64,000 nt of DNA, taken from Sphingobacteriaceae bacterium. GTDB lineage: Bacteria; Bacteroidota; Bacteroidia; Sphingobacteriales; Sphingobacteriaceae. The stretch lies in contig JAGIAD010000001.1 in the NCBI GenBank assembly GCA_017745075.1, forward strand, positions 248,001 through 312,000, written 5' to 3'. Position numbers and translations under genes: made by a program. Under the pieces are notes generated by a model. It had not been told where the DNA came from. It made no database searches and worked only from the letters and a program-made list of their open reading frames with translations. Position 1 is the first letter of the stretch. Every line of letters begins with the position of its first letter. Positions 17,021 through 26,431 of this stretch are shown here, piece by piece.

Positions 17021-17193
17021 CGTCACCCTGACCTGTAGTGAAGCGGAAAGCTACAGAGTAAACCGAGCCTTAAGCGAGCTCACCGAAGGTAATTCATTTC
17101 AGGGTCTATCCAGCAGGAAAGATGCTGACCATGTAGTAGCTACAAGGCAATTAAAGACACTATTTCTACTTGTAAAATGAATTCAGCATGACG
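17021..17193 (+). repeat. ~170-bp dispersed repeat, left copy of an inverted pair
   Basis: It begins CGTCACCCTGACC and ends ATTCAGCATGACG, and contains CTGTAG/CTACAG and GAGC/GCTC mini-hairpins. Its reverse complement recurs at 21459-21623 with high identity over the whole length, apart from a short variable patch (TTTCCTGCTGGAT versus AACA in the same orientation). It has no coding potential. The two copies bracket the acyl-CoA ligase, lysS and a small gene. Confidence 0.88.
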
Positions 17194-17383
17194 ATCGTAT
17201 TAAGAAATGCATAGCAATAAAAACAACTCTAAACCTGCGCCTTTTCTGTGTAATCTGCGGGAAACCTTAACAATAAAAAGAACTTTAAAGCTGCCTGAAC
17301 AACGAAACCCTATCGTCAATTTGTATTTTTAAACCAAAAAGCCTTATAATTGTTAATTATAATTCAGCGAACCCATTACGAGC

Positions 17384-19300
17384 ATGCCACTAATTAACGA
17401 ATTTTCAACTGTTCCTACCCTATTAAGGAATGTTGTAAAGAATACACATAAACCCGGGGAAACTTTCCTGATCCACAAGCAAGGTGCAGAATGGACAGAA
17501 ATTTCTTACGAAGACACCCTTAAAAGGGCCGATGCCGTGTCTGCGTTCTTTTTAGAAAAAGGAATAAAAAAAGGCGATCGCCTGGGCTTGATGATCGAAA
17601 ATTCGCCTGAGTATGTATATTATGATCAGGGCATTCAGCAGATCGGTGTTATTAATGTTTCCATTTATCCTACGCTTTCTGAGCAGGAAGTGGCCTATAT
17701 CATCAACGATTCTGGCATAAAAGCCATTCTGGTGGGGAATAATTTCCTATACCGTAAAGTTTTAAAAGTTGCAGCCAATTGTAAGGAATTAAAATACATC
17801 ATTCCGGCATTCAAGGATTTTGAGAAAGTGACTGTTCCGGCAGATGTTAATGTAGATGTAATTGCTTTTTCGGATATTCTTGCACTTAAACACCAGGTTA
17901 CAGCTGCCGAAAGGGCCGAAATTGAGCAATGCAGAAGCTTAGTATTACCACAGGATGTTTCTTCGTTAATTTACACCTCGGGTACCACCGGAACGCCAAA
18001 GGGCGTAATGCTTACCCACCATAATTTTGTTAAAAATGTAGAGGTTTGCCTGCAACAAATCCCCGTGATCGATCAAACAGAAACTTTCCTTTCGTTTTTA
18101 CCATTATCGCACGTGTTCGAACGCACAGCTACCTACCATGTTTGCTGCGCACAGGGCTGTAAAATTGCCTTTGCACAAAGTTTGGAGTTATTGGCAAAAA
18201 ATATGGGTGAAGTCCGCCCAACGGTGATGAGCTGCGTTCCCCGTTTATTGGAACGGATACATGATAAAGCCATAAAAGGAGGAACTGCAGGCGGCGGCGC
18301 CAAAGCCAAGATATTTACCTGGGCGTTAGAAATCGGAAATAAATACCGTTTGGCAAAAGAAGCAGGCAAAAACCCAGGTTTAATCTTATCGGCAAAAAAA
18401 GGAATTGCCGAGAAACTGGTGTTCAGCAAAATTAAAGAAAAAACAGGCGGAAGATTAAAATTCATGATTTCTGGCGGAGCTGCCCTGCCTAAAAATGTGG
18501 GTGAGTTTTTTGGCGATCTGGGCATTAAAATACTGGAAGGGTTTGGCTTAACAGAAACCTCGCCTGTAATGTCGGTAACTGAATACCACAGACAGGTTTA
18601 TGGTACCGTAGGACGTGTTATCCCGGGTATTGAAGTGGCTATACAGGATGTGGAAAGCAAAGAAATGCTGAGCATACAAACGCACGATACTTTTGAAGAA
18701 AATTTTGAATGTGCTGAAGGGGAAGTAATTGTGCGTGGGCACTGTGTAATGAAAGGTTATTTCAACAAGCCTGCCGAAACTGCTGAAGCGATTGACAAAG
18801 ACATGTGGTTCCATACGGGAGATATCGGCCGTTTTTATAAAGGAAACCTGCAGATTACCGATCGTTTAAAAAACATGATTGTTAATGCTTATGGTAAAAA
18901 CGTATATCCTACCCCTGTAGAAAATATCTATCTAAAAAGTCCGAAGATTGATCAATTGTTCCTGATCGGTGATAAACGCGAATTTATTACGGCCATCATT
19001 ATCCCAAACAGGGAAACTTTGGAAGAAACCTTTAAACTTAAACCTTCATTTTTTGAAGAGGCTGACCCTTTTATCCGCAATCCCGAAATCGTTGATTGGA
19101 TGGAGCAGGACATCAAAAAGATCTCAAATGAACTCGCCAAATTTGAACGCATCAAAAACTTTAAAATCAAACGCAATCCTTTTAATATAGATGAAGGAGA
19201 AATTACGCCAACCATGAAAGTTAAACGCCGCATTGTAGAAAAGAAATATGCCGAAGCGATTAATGAAATGTATGAGGAAGGTGTAGAAGCTGAATCATAA
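17384..19300 (+). CDS. Long-chain acyl-CoA synthetase (AMP-forming)
   Basis: A 638-residue adenylate-forming enzyme that activates fatty acids to acyl-CoA. The AMP-binding core has SLIYTSGTTGTPKGVMLTHH (P-loop), the linker FLPLSHVFER, GFGLTETSPV, and the hinge and C-terminal lysine region ITDRLKNMIVNAYGKNVYP. Length and the FLPLSHVFERT motif fit the FadD15/FAA-type long-chain ligases. It is cytosolic or peripheral on the membrane. It appears to be monocistronic, with 82 bp to the lysS promoter. Confidence 0.93.
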   Translation: MPLINEFSTVPTLLRNVVKNTHKPGETFLIHKQGAEWTEISYEDTLKRADAVSAFFLEKGIKKGDRLGLMIENSPEYVYYDQGIQQIGVINVSIYPTLSEQEVAYIINDSGIKAILVGNNFLYRKVLKVAANCKELKYIIPAFKDFEKVTVPADVNVDVIAFSDILALKHQVTAAERAEIEQCRSLVLPQDVSSLIYTSGTTGTPKGVMLTHHNFVKNVEVCLQQIPVIDQTETFLSFLPLSHVFERTATYHVCCAQGCKIAFAQSLELLAKNMGEVRPTVMSCVPRLLERIHDKAIKGGTAGGGAKAKIFTWALEIGNKYRLAKEAGKNPGLILSAKKGIAEKLVFSKIKEKTGGRLKFMISGGAALPKNVGEFFGDLGIKILEGFGLTETSPVMSVTEYHRQVYGTVGRVIPGIEVAIQDVESKEMLSIQTHDTFEENFECAEGEVIVRGHCVMKGYFNKPAETAEAIDKDMWFHTGDIGRFYKGNLQITDRLKNMIVNAYGKNVYPTPVENIYLKSPKIDQLFLIGDKREFITAIIIPNRETLEETFKLKPSFFEEADPFIRNPEIVDWMEQDIKKISNELAKFERIKNFKIKRNPFNIDEGEITPTMKVKRRIVEKKYAEAINEMYEEGVEAES

Positions 19301-19377
19301 CCGAAACCGGCTTTCGAAAAAATCAATTTCTATCATATTATGACTACTTCGTTCCTCACAATGACGAAGTAAATTCT

Positions 19378-19385
19378 TACTTTTG
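19378..19385 (+). promoter_or_regulatory. TAnnTTTG -7 element for lysS
   Basis: TACTTTTG lies 15 nt before the ATG at 19401. An in-frame TTG at 19383 falls inside this element, so it cannot be the translation start of this transcript. The ATG is therefore chosen. Confidence 0.6.
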
Positions 19386-19400
19386 CAAAAAATACCCGAA

Positions 19401-21110
19401 ATGAGTATAGGATTATCAGAACAAGAGCAATTACGACGTGAGTCGTTAAAACAATTACGCGCATTAGGCATTGAGCCTTACCCTGCAGAAGCTTATGAAA
19501 TTAATGTAACTGCTGCCGATATTTTAGCCAATTACGAAAAAGATAAAACCGCCTATAAGACCGTTAGTTTAGCCGGTCGTATCATGGGGCGCAATATAAT
19601 GGGTGCCGCATCTTTTGCTGAATTGCAGGATTCAACCGGCCGTATCCAGATTTATTTGAAAAGAGATGAACTTTGCCCTGGTGATGATAAAACCCTTTAT
19701 AATACGGTATTTAAAAAGCTTTTAGACATAGGCGATTTTATTGGCGTTAAGGGTTACGTTTTCACTACCCAAACTGGAGAAATCTCTATCCATATAACCG
19801 AATTTAAAGTTTTAGCCAAATCACTACGCCCCCTACCCATCGTTAAACGTGACGATGAAGGAAACGTTTATGATGGCTTTACCAATCCGGAGTTACGCTA
19901 CCGCATGCGTTATGTAGACTTAACGGTAAACCCTGACTACAAACAAATTTTCATCAAACGCAGCAAGGTGATCAATACCATGCGGAGTTATTTTGATAAC
20001 CAGGGCTGGATGGAAGTTGAAACTCCTATCCTTCAGCCTATTCATGGAGGTGCTGCAGCACGCCCGTTTGCGACTCACCACAACACCCTGGATATGCCGC
20101 TTTACCTGCGTATTGCCAACGAACTTTACCTGAAAAGGTTAATCGTTGCAGGTTTCGACGGCGTTTATGAGTTCGGTAAAATGTTCCGTAATGAAGGCAT
20201 GGACCGTACACATAACCCTGAGTTTACTTCAATGGAAATCTATGTTGCCTACAAAGATTATATCTGGATGATGGCTATGGTAGAAGAATGTCTTGAGAAA
20301 GTGGCTGTTGCTACAACCGGCTCGGCTATTGTAAAAGTAGGCAATAACGAAATCAATTTCGAAGGTCCTTACGAGAAACTGACCATGTACGAATCGATCC
20401 AAAAATTCACAGGCATCGATGTTTCTGGTATGACCGAAGATGAAATTGCCCAAACCTGTAAAGATTTAGGCATTGAAATCGACTCGACTATGGGTCGTGG
20501 CAAACTGATTGACGAAATTTTCGGAGCAAAAGTAGAAGCCAACTTAATTCAGCCAACTTACATTACGGATTATCCAATCGAAATGACACCATTGGCTAAA
20601 AAACATCGCAATGCTGAAGGTTTAGTAGAGCGTTTTGAGTTATTTGTTAATGGAAAGGAAATCGCCAATGCGTATTCAGAATTAAACGATCCGATTGATC
20701 AGAAAGAACGTTTGGAAGATCAATTGAAGTTAGCAGCGCGTGGTGATGATGAAGCAATGGCCATGGATGATGATTTTGTGCGTGCTTTAGAATACGGTAT
20801 GCCACCTACTTCCGGTTTAGGTATTGGTATTGACCGTTTGGTGATGTTGATGACCAATCAAAATACCATTCAGGAAGTTTTATTCTTCCCGCAGATGCGT
20901 CCGGAGAAAAAGAAAATAGAATTAACACCTGAAGAAACCGAACTGTATTCGTTGGTTGCTGAAGGAGAGCAATATCTTTTGGCAGATGTGAAAGCTAAAC
21001 TGACCGACTGGAGCAATAAAAAATGGGATACCACGCTGAAATCGTTAACCGGTAAAGGCGTTTTAAAAGTAGCCAAAACTGACGATGGCTTATTTTTATC
21101 ACACAAATAG
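19401..21110 (+). CDS. lysS: Lysyl-tRNA synthetase, class II
   Basis: A 569-residue enzyme. The N-terminal OB-fold anticodon domain (about 50-150) has [20 protein letters not shown]. Class II motif 1 is around [12 protein letters not shown], motif 2 is [20 protein letters not shown], and motif 3 is [16 protein letters not shown]. After motif 3 the usual enzyme ends in FFPQMRPE, but here about 65 more residues follow ([18 protein letters not shown] onward), forming a small winged-helix-like tail. I recall this extension from Bacteroidota enzymes, and its role is unclear. Confidence 0.96.
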   Translation: MSIGLSEQEQLRRESLKQLRALGIEPYPAEAYEINVTAADILANYEKDKTAYKTVSLAGRIMGRNIMGAASFAELQDSTGRIQIYLKRDELCPGDDKTLYNTVFKKLLDIGDFIGVKGYVFTTQTGEISIHITEFKVLAKSLRPLPIVKRDDEGNVYDGFTNPELRYRMRYVDLTVNPDYKQIFIKRSKVINTMRSYFDNQGWMEVETPILQPIHGGAAARPFATHHNTLDMPLYLRIANELYLKRLIVAGFDGVYEFGKMFRNEGMDRTHNPEFTSMEIYVAYKDYIWMMAMVEECLEKVAVATTGSAIVKVGNNEINFEGPYEKLTMYESIQKFTGIDVSGMTEDEIAQTCKDLGIEIDSTMGRGKLIDEIFGAKVEANLIQPTYITDYPIEMTPLAKKHRNAEGLVERFELFVNGKEIANAYSELNDPIDQKERLEDQLKLAARGDDEAMAMDDDFVRALEYGMPPTSGLGIGIDRLVMLMTNQNTIQEVLFFPQMRPEKKKIELTPEETELYSLVAEGEQYLLADVKAKLTDWSNKKWDTTLKSLTGKGVLKVAKTDDGLFLSHK

Positions 21111-21165
21111 AAGCTCGAACGTCTAAAACACCGTTTTGGTGTTAACACAAACATAACAAAAACTT

Positions 21166-21200
21166 AAAAGGCTTGCTAACAATTGTTTAGCAGGCCTTTT
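21166..21200 (+). terminator. Intrinsic terminator of lysS
   Basis: AAAAGGCTTGCTAA pairs with TTAGCAGGCCTTTT (one wobble), with a 7-nt loop and a T-rich end, 55 bp after the lysS stop. Confidence 0.85.
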
Positions 21201-21236
21201 CTATATTTACGCTCACCGACAGTTAAATAATATACT

Positions 21237-21449
21237 ATGAATACGTCAAGTTTAGAAATCAACGAAAGAGAATACTGCATCAAATTAAGCAAAGATGCCT
21301 TCGATTTAACTTTAGTACGCCAATTGATCAAAAGAATACAAGCAGAAGCTTTATTTTTCTCCAGAAAAGAAGCTGAAGAAGATGATATCTTAAGCAAAAG
21401 AACACAAAGAGAAGAATTTGAAGGATTCGATTATTTAGGAGATAAATAA
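21237..21449 (+). CDS. Small conserved hypothetical protein (70 aa)
   Basis: A 70-residue charged protein with an N-terminal strand (SLEINEREYCIKLSKDAF), an amphipathic helix (LTLVRQLIKRIQAEALFF) and an acidic end (EEFEGFDYLGDK). The fold resembles small antitoxin or regulator proteins, but no toxin neighbours it, so no function is assigned. It lies between the lysS terminator and the right-hand repeat copy. Confidence 0.65.
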   Translation: MNTSSLEINEREYCIKLSKDAFDLTLVRQLIKRIQAEALFFSRKEAEEDDILSKRTQREEFEGFDYLGDK

Positions 21450-21458
21450 TACACTGTA

Positions 21459-21623
21459 CGTCAATGCTGAATTTATTTTACAAGTAGAAATAGTGTCCTT
21501 AATTGCCTTGTAGCTACTACGTGGTCAGCATCTAACAGACCCTGAAATAAATTACCTTCGGTGAGCTCGCTTAAGGCTCGGTTTACTTCGTAGCTTTCCG
21601 CTTCGCTACGGGTCAGGGCGACG
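21459..21623 (-). repeat. ~170-bp dispersed repeat, right (inverted) copy
   Basis: This is the reverse complement of the repeat at 17021-17193. It contains an accctgaa-like piece (GACCCTGAAATAAATT), the GAGCTCGCTTAAGGCTC hairpin and TAGCTTTCCGCTTCGCTA. It starts 9 bp after the small gene stop and ends 12 bp before the stop of the next minus-strand gene. Confidence 0.88.
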
Positions 21624-21635
21624 ATTAGCATTAGC

Positions 21636-22190
21636 CTAATCAACGTTTAAAGCTCCTTCTACCGAATCATCCATTGTTTTTCCTGTAATTACGGAAGCTG
21701 CCATTTTTAAAAATGCAACAGCTGTGCCGTATTTGGTATCCCAATAATAGCCTTCCGAAGGAATCACTTTAACCAGTGTAATGTTCGGATCGTTTTTCCC
21801 TCCCTGAAACCAGGTTTTAATAAAAGGGCTCCAAAGTTCGTCGATCTTGTCCTGGTCCCTGCTGATTTCTGCAATACCATAAATGTTTACAAAACCTGAA
21901 TGCGCACCTGCCTGAAATAGTAAATGTGTAAAGGGATCTGCAGAAATTTCATCATTTTTAAGACTGTCTTTCATGCTCATGAACCAAATATTACCTTCAT
22001 CATCTACCTGCTGAATAGCCATTGGCCTTACCGATAAGGGTACACCTGTTTTAATGTTGGTACAGAAAAAACAGCTTTCGGCTTTTTCTGCCAATTCTTT
22101 AAGCTTTTCGATAGCTGCTTTGCCGCCAAGATCTTTAATGTTGTTTTCTTCCTGAGTATTGTTTGTACTTCCTTCTTGTGATGTTGCCAT
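21636..22190 (-). CDS. Pyridoxamine 5'-phosphate oxidase-like general stress protein
   Basis: A 184-residue split-barrel flavin-binding-type protein of the general stress protein 26 group: ESCFFCTNIKTGVPLSVRPMAIQQ, then GNIWFMSMKDSLKNDEI, the SGFVNIYGIAEIS strand, and a WFQGGKNDPNITLVKVIPSE end. These proteins bind FMN, FAD or F420-type cofactors and are linked to oxidative stress. The real substrate is unknown. It starts with a short Asn/Gln-rich head. Confidence 0.88.
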   Translation of the reverse strand: MATSQEGSTNNTQEENNIKDLGGKAAIEKLKELAEKAESCFFCTNIKTGVPLSVRPMAIQQVDDEGNIWFMSMKDSLKNDEISADPFTHLLFQAGAHSGFVNIYGIAEISRDQDKIDELWSPFIKTWFQGGKNDPNITLVKVIPSEGYYWDTKYGTAVAFLKMAASVITGKTMDDSVEGALNVD

Positions 22191-22340
22191 AGTAATAAGT
22201 TTATATAAACTACAACGAAAAATTGAGTTTGGTTTTAACTTTCTGGCAAATGCCTTTAGATGAGTGCACAGAGATAACTACAGTGTTTGATTTATTGGCC
22301 AAAATTATGGAGTTTTGATTAAAGGCTATATCTTTAATTA

Positions 22341-22838
22341 ATGGACATCAAAAAACCGGAAGCTTTTAAGGCAGAGATTAAAATTATAGGCATTAATCCT
22401 TTTGTGTTTGTACCCGAGGATGTACTGAACTATGTTTTTCATCAATCGGGAAAGGATAAAGGTCAATTTCCGGTCAGAATGAAAATTGACGGTTATGAGT
22501 TTAAACAAACCTTGGTTAAATATGCCGGAGATTGGCGCTTGTACCTGAATGCGCCAATGCGAAAAGCAGCGGGAAAAGATGTTGGTGACACCGCAACTTT
22601 CGAAATTGAATTTGACACAGAAGAACGGACTATAAGCGCTAATCCTAAGTTTATGGAGGCTTTAATAGAAAACAAACAAGCCAAGGATATATTTGATGGT
22701 CTAGCTCCTTATTTACAGAAGGAAATTATACGTTATATTGCCAATCTTAAAACGGAAGAATCGGTAGACCGCAATATAAAAAAGGCAATTCAGTTTCTTT
22801 TAGGCAAAGAAAGGTTTATCGGTAGAGATGGCATTTAG
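22341..22838 (+). CDS. DUF1905 / YdeI-OmdA-like protein
   Basis: A 165-residue protein in two parts. Residues 1-100 are a DUF1905 beta-barrel-like domain (FVFVPEDVLNYVFHQ, then FPVRMKIDGYEFKQTLVKYA, LYLNAPMRKAAGKDVGD). The C-terminal 60 residues are an OmdA/YdeI helical repeat (PKFMEALIENKQAKDIFDGL, then YIANLKTEESVDRNIKKAI). Such proteins are annotated as bacteriocin-protection or OmpD-associated, with weak functional evidence. It is a monocistronic unit. Confidence 0.8.
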   Translation: MDIKKPEAFKAEIKIIGINPFVFVPEDVLNYVFHQSGKDKGQFPVRMKIDGYEFKQTLVKYAGDWRLYLNAPMRKAAGKDVGDTATFEIEFDTEERTISANPKFMEALIENKQAKDIFDGLAPYLQKEIIRYIANLKTEESVDRNIKKAIQFLLGKERFIGRDGI

Positions 22839-22882
22839 GAATCTATATGGTTGCATAATCAACTTTTACCTGTTATTTAGTG

Positions 22883-22919
22883 TAGTACAAAGGCCAATTG
22901 TTAGCTGTCCTTTGTACTA
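22883..22919. terminator. Hairpin between convergent genes
   Basis: A perfect 11-bp inverted repeat, TAGTACAAAGG / CCTTTGTACTA, with a 15-nt loop. It lies between the stop codons at 22838 (plus) and 22928 (minus). There is no strong T tract, so termination is likely but not certain. Confidence 0.55.
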
Positions 22920-22927
22920 TAAGTTGT

Positions 22928-24949
22928 TTACAGTAGTCCCCGCTTTTTAAGCATAGGTTTAATGTCAGGATTATGGCCCCTGAAATTAAAAAACATTTTA
23001 CCGAGATCTTCGGTATTTCCTTTAGACAATATCATATCCCTAAAACGCTGACCATTTGCCCTGGTTAACCCTCCATTCTCCTGAAACCACGAAAAAGCAT
23101 CATTTTCAAGCATAGAAGTCCAGCTGTAGGCGTAATAACCTGCGGCATAGCCATTACTCCAGATATGCAGAAAATAGCTGGAACGGTAACGGGGCGGTAC
23201 ATACGATAAATTTAAATTGGTTTTCTTTAAAGCCTCGGCCTCAAATTTGTCTACATCCTGTAATGGAGAACCAGGAGCAAGCGTATGCCATTGCATATCC
23301 AGATCAGCTGCTGCCAAAGCCTCTGTAAAAATATAGCCCTGGTTAAACGAAGCTGCTTTTTTGATCTTATCCAATAAAGCCTGAGGCATCTGTGCGCCTG
23401 TTTGGTAATGAAGCGCGTAATTCTTTAATATTTTCGGATCGGAAGCCCAGTGTTCATTAAATTGGGAAGGAAATTCCACATAATCACGGGCTACATTCGT
23501 ACCCGAAAGGCTTGGATATTGCTGGTTGGCAAATAGTCCGTGTAAGCCATGTCCAAATTCATGAAACATGGTTGTAACATCGTCAAAACTAATTAATGCC
23601 GGTTTTCCGGCTTCGGGTTTGGCAAAATTGCAGACATTATAAATCACCGGTATGGTGCCGAACAGCTTGGATTGCAGAACAAGGTTGTCCATCCAGGCAC
23701 CACCATCTTTGTTATCACGCTTATAATAATCACAATAAAACAACCCTAATTGTTTCCCGTCTTTGTCTATTACATCAAAAACACGAACATCTTCCTGGTA
23801 AACAGGTAAATCTTTACGCTCTTTAAAAGTAATGCCGTAAAGCTGTGTGGCAGCATAAAAAACACCATTAATAAGCACTTTATTTAACTCAAAATAGGGT
23901 TTAACTTCGTTTTCATCCAAATCGAATTTTGCTTTACGAACCTGTTCTGCATAAAAATCCCAATCCCAGGGTTCGAGTTTAAAGCCTCCTTTTTGCTGAT
24001 CGATTACGGCCTGTATATCAGCCGCTTCACTTTTTGCCTTAGCCGTAGCAGCCGGAATAACTTTCTTAAAAAAATCTTCTACTGCTTCTGGTGTTTTGGC
24101 CATCTGATTCTGCAGTTTCCATGCTGCAAAATTTTTAAAACCAAGCAATGCAGCCTGGGCAGAACGGATCTGGGCAATTCTTGAAATTATCTTACGGGTA
24201 TCGTTTGCATCGCCTTTTTCTGCCCTGTTCCATGACTTTTTAAAAAGCTCTTCTCTCTTGGCGCGATCGGTCATTGATTGCAATTCGGGTTGCTGGGTAG
24301 TATTTTTTAAACCTTTACCTGCCGCCTGTAACTGTGCGGTAAATTTCGCGCTCAACGTGGCTTCTTCTTTATTCAGCTCTTTAAGCTTGGCTTTGTCGGC
24401 ATCAGACAGCTTTGCTCCTGCCAGCTCAAATTTTTGGTAATAATATTCCAGCAAACGCAACGATTCGGCATCAAGTTTCAGCTGATCCTGCTGTTTATAA
24501 AGGGTTTCTACCCGGTTAAAAAGTTTGGTATTTAAATAAATGGCGTCGCTATTTGCAGTTAACTTTGGTGCCTCTTCTTCTTTAACCTTTTGTAATTCGG
24601 GGTTTGTATTGGCACCTGTAAGCAGGTTAAAAACCATACTTGTACGGCTTAGAAGCTGTCCGCTTTTTTCGATGGCTAAAATGGTATTTTCAAAACTAGG
24701 TGCATCGGCCTGTTCAGCAATTTTCCGGATTTCATCCAATTGCTGCCTCATTCCTTCTTCCAGGGCCGGTTTAAAATCGCTGTTTTTAATTTTATCAAAA
24801 GCCGGGGCCTGAAAGGCAAGTTCGCTCGCTTTAAAAAAAGGATTGGCCGGGGAAAAACTTCCATTGCTTTCTTCAGCCTCCTTTTTGTTGTTGCAAGCAC
24901 CAAAAACAGCCAACAAAGCCAGCATGGGTAAATAAGATACTTTTTTCAT
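22928..24949 (-). CDS. dcp: M3-family peptidyl-dipeptidase, lipoprotein (Dcp-like)
   Basis: A 673-residue zinc metallopeptidase. The lipoprotein signal MKKVSYLPMLALLAVFGAC has lipobox cysteine Cys19, so it is anchored in the envelope. The zinc site is HEFGHGLH with His463, Glu464 and His467, and the third ligand Glu492 in DYVEFPSQ lies 29 residues after His463, the standard M3 spacing. It cleaves dipeptides from peptide C termini (Dcp) or short peptides (oligopeptidase A). The Dcp name is preferred because of the length and the lipoprotein export seen in Bacteroidota. Confidence 0.9.
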   Translation of the reverse strand: MKKVSYLPMLALLAVFGACNNKKEAEESNGSFSPANPFFKASELAFQAPAFDKIKNSDFKPALEEGMRQQLDEIRKIAEQADAPSFENTILAIEKSGQLLSRTSMVFNLLTGANTNPELQKVKEEEAPKLTANSDAIYLNTKLFNRVETLYKQQDQLKLDAESLRLLEYYYQKFELAGAKLSDADKAKLKELNKEEATLSAKFTAQLQAAGKGLKNTTQQPELQSMTDRAKREELFKKSWNRAEKGDANDTRKIISRIAQIRSAQAALLGFKNFAAWKLQNQMAKTPEAVEDFFKKVIPAATAKAKSEAADIQAVIDQQKGGFKLEPWDWDFYAEQVRKAKFDLDENEVKPYFELNKVLINGVFYAATQLYGITFKERKDLPVYQEDVRVFDVIDKDGKQLGLFYCDYYKRDNKDGGAWMDNLVLQSKLFGTIPVIYNVCNFAKPEAGKPALISFDDVTTMFHEFGHGLHGLFANQQYPSLSGTNVARDYVEFPSQFNEHWASDPKILKNYALHYQTGAQMPQALLDKIKKAASFNQGYIFTEALAAADLDMQWHTLAPGSPLQDVDKFEAEALKKTNLNLSYVPPRYRSSYFLHIWSNGYAAGYYAYSWTSMLENDAFSWFQENGGLTRANGQRFRDMILSKGNTEDLGKMFFNFRGHNPDIKPMLKKRGLL

Positions 24950-25031
24950 GAATATTTAAAAGTTAGATTATCCATAAAAATAGCAATTTATAAGCTGCAA
25001 TTTCCAACAAACAGAATTGAGCTGAAACAAT

Positions 25032-25059
25032 AAAGCCATTCCGGTTAAGAAATGGCTTT
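25032..25059 (-). terminator. Hairpin downstream of the 179-residue membrane protein gene
   Basis: A perfect 9-bp stem, AAAGCCATT / AATGGCTTT, with a 10-nt loop, a few bases after the minus-strand stop codon at 25064. Confidence 0.6.
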
Positions 25060-25063
25060 AAGT

Positions 25064-25603
25064 TTATCTGTAACGAACCTGCTGTTGCTTATCCATCATG
25101 CCCATCTGGTCTTTCATCTGCTTAATCTGATCAGCCAGTAATTTGTTTTTATCTGCTTTTTTAGCTTCAGCAAGGTACATGGTTGCTTCGCGTTTGTTGC
25201 GTTTAGCCATGGCAATACCAGCCAAACTTAATTTAGCCAGAGCAACATTATGATCCATCTGCATGCCTAAAGCAAGTGATTTTTTGAAATATTTTTCACT
25301 TTGCATCGGTGCTGTTCTACTTTCAATTAAACCGATCAATAAATTATAGTAACCGTGCTGAACTTTGATCAATTGGGTCTCATAATTGGTAATCCGATCC
25401 AAAAACTTTTTCGCCTTCGGCATGTTATCCTTTCTGAGGAACCATTGTGCCAAAAGCATATTTTCATTAAAGAAATAAGTTACAAGTACAATTATTCCCA
25501 ATAAAATGGCAATAATGCCCCACGGCCAGAAACCGAAAACAAATAAAGCTACTGCGCCACCGAGTAAAGCAAACCCCGCAATTAATCTGATAATATTTGG
25601 CAT
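25064..25603 (-). CDS. Membrane-anchored helical-repeat protein, unknown function
   Basis: 179 residues from ATG 25603, which gives a clean N-terminal membrane pair (IIRLIAGFALLGGAVALFVF and WGIIAILLGIIVLVTYFF). After it comes a TPR-like alpha-helical region (LRKDNMPKAKKFLDRITNYE, YYNLLIGLIESR, SEKYFKKSLALGMQM, MAKRNKREATMYLAEAKKAD) and a glutamine/methionine-rich tail. A longer upstream frame adds 32 residues without conserved character. It faces away from the thioredoxin-like gene, with a shared promoter region. It may be a scaffold for envelope complexes. Confidence 0.75.
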   Translation of the reverse strand: MPNIIRLIAGFALLGGAVALFVFGFWPWGIIAILLGIIVLVTYFFNENMLLAQWFLRKDNMPKAKKFLDRITNYETQLIKVQHGYYNLLIGLIESRTAPMQSEKYFKKSLALGMQMDHNVALAKLSLAGIAMAKRNKREATMYLAEAKKADKNKLLADQIKQMKDQMGMMDKQQQVRYR

Positions 25604-25717
25604 AAATTTTAATCTAATATTTTTTTTTGCAAATATCGTGTTTAAATGGCAGAAATTAGATTTTAAAACAATAATTTCATTAAAAATTACAAAGCTCAAA
25701 AAAAACAGTTCATCGAT

Positions 25718-26236
25718 ATGAAAACCCTATTATCTATAACCTTAATCTTACTTGCAATGAACGTTTCTGCACAAGAAGTAAATAAAAAAATCCACGATCA
25801 GGTCCATAATAAAGATATTCTGATTAATGCCTGCACACGTGAGGGCATTACCACTTTTCCTGAATTTAAGGAAATGTACGATCCGCTTTATGCCGCTTAT
25901 GTACCAGATGCAGCAACCATGATCGAACTTAAAAAACTGGTTAAAAATGAAAAGATCAAAATTGTTTTAGGCACCTGGTGTGGAGACAGCAAGGCAAATG
26001 TTCCGAACTTCTTTAAGATTTTAGATGCACTACATTTTAAGGAAAAAAACGTAGAAATTATTGCTGTTGATGGGAATAAAAAAGCCGAAAATGGCATTTT
26101 AGAAGGCCTGGATATTTTGAGGGTGCCCACTTTTATTGTTTTTGATAAAAAAGGAAAGGAACTGGGCAGGATTATCGAAGGCCCGAAAACAAGCCTTGAA
26201 GGGGATTTATTAGCGATATACAAGAAGAAATCTTAA
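25718..26236 (+). CDS. Exported thioredoxin-fold protein with CGDS active site
   Basis: A 172-residue protein with a signal peptide (MKTLLSITLILLAMNVSAQ) and a thioredoxin fold. The active-site position reads GTWCGDSKANVPNF, so the canonical CxxC is C-G-D-S and only one cysteine remains. The cis-proline region is intact (LDILRVPTFIVFDKKGKELG). It could act as a monothiol reductase, a peroxide- or glutathione-linked protein, or a binding protein, but it cannot form the usual intramolecular disulfide. It is placed in the periplasm. Confidence 0.82.
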   Translation: MKTLLSITLILLAMNVSAQEVNKKIHDQVHNKDILINACTREGITTFPEFKEMYDPLYAAYVPDAATMIELKKLVKNEKIKIVLGTWCGDSKANVPNFFKILDALHFKEKNVEIIAVDGNKKAENGILEGLDILRVPTFIVFDKKGKELGRIIEGPKTSLEGDLLAIYKKKS

Positions 26237-26431
26237 ACTTTTTGAGCGGTTTTTTGGTTCTTTATTCATAATCTAATGGTTTAGTAGTTAATAGCCTGTT
26301 GCTTTATGCTAATCATACAAGCCATTAACCATAATCTATCAAACCATTGATTAAAAATTTATTTACAAACACATTCGAAATCCATTTTACATTATAACAT
26401 CTTACATTTAATACATCTTACATCAATTATT

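Noticed and set aside
19383..19400. TTG start for lysS
   Set aside because: The codon lies inside the -7 promoter element, so it is not in the mRNA; ATG 19401 is used.
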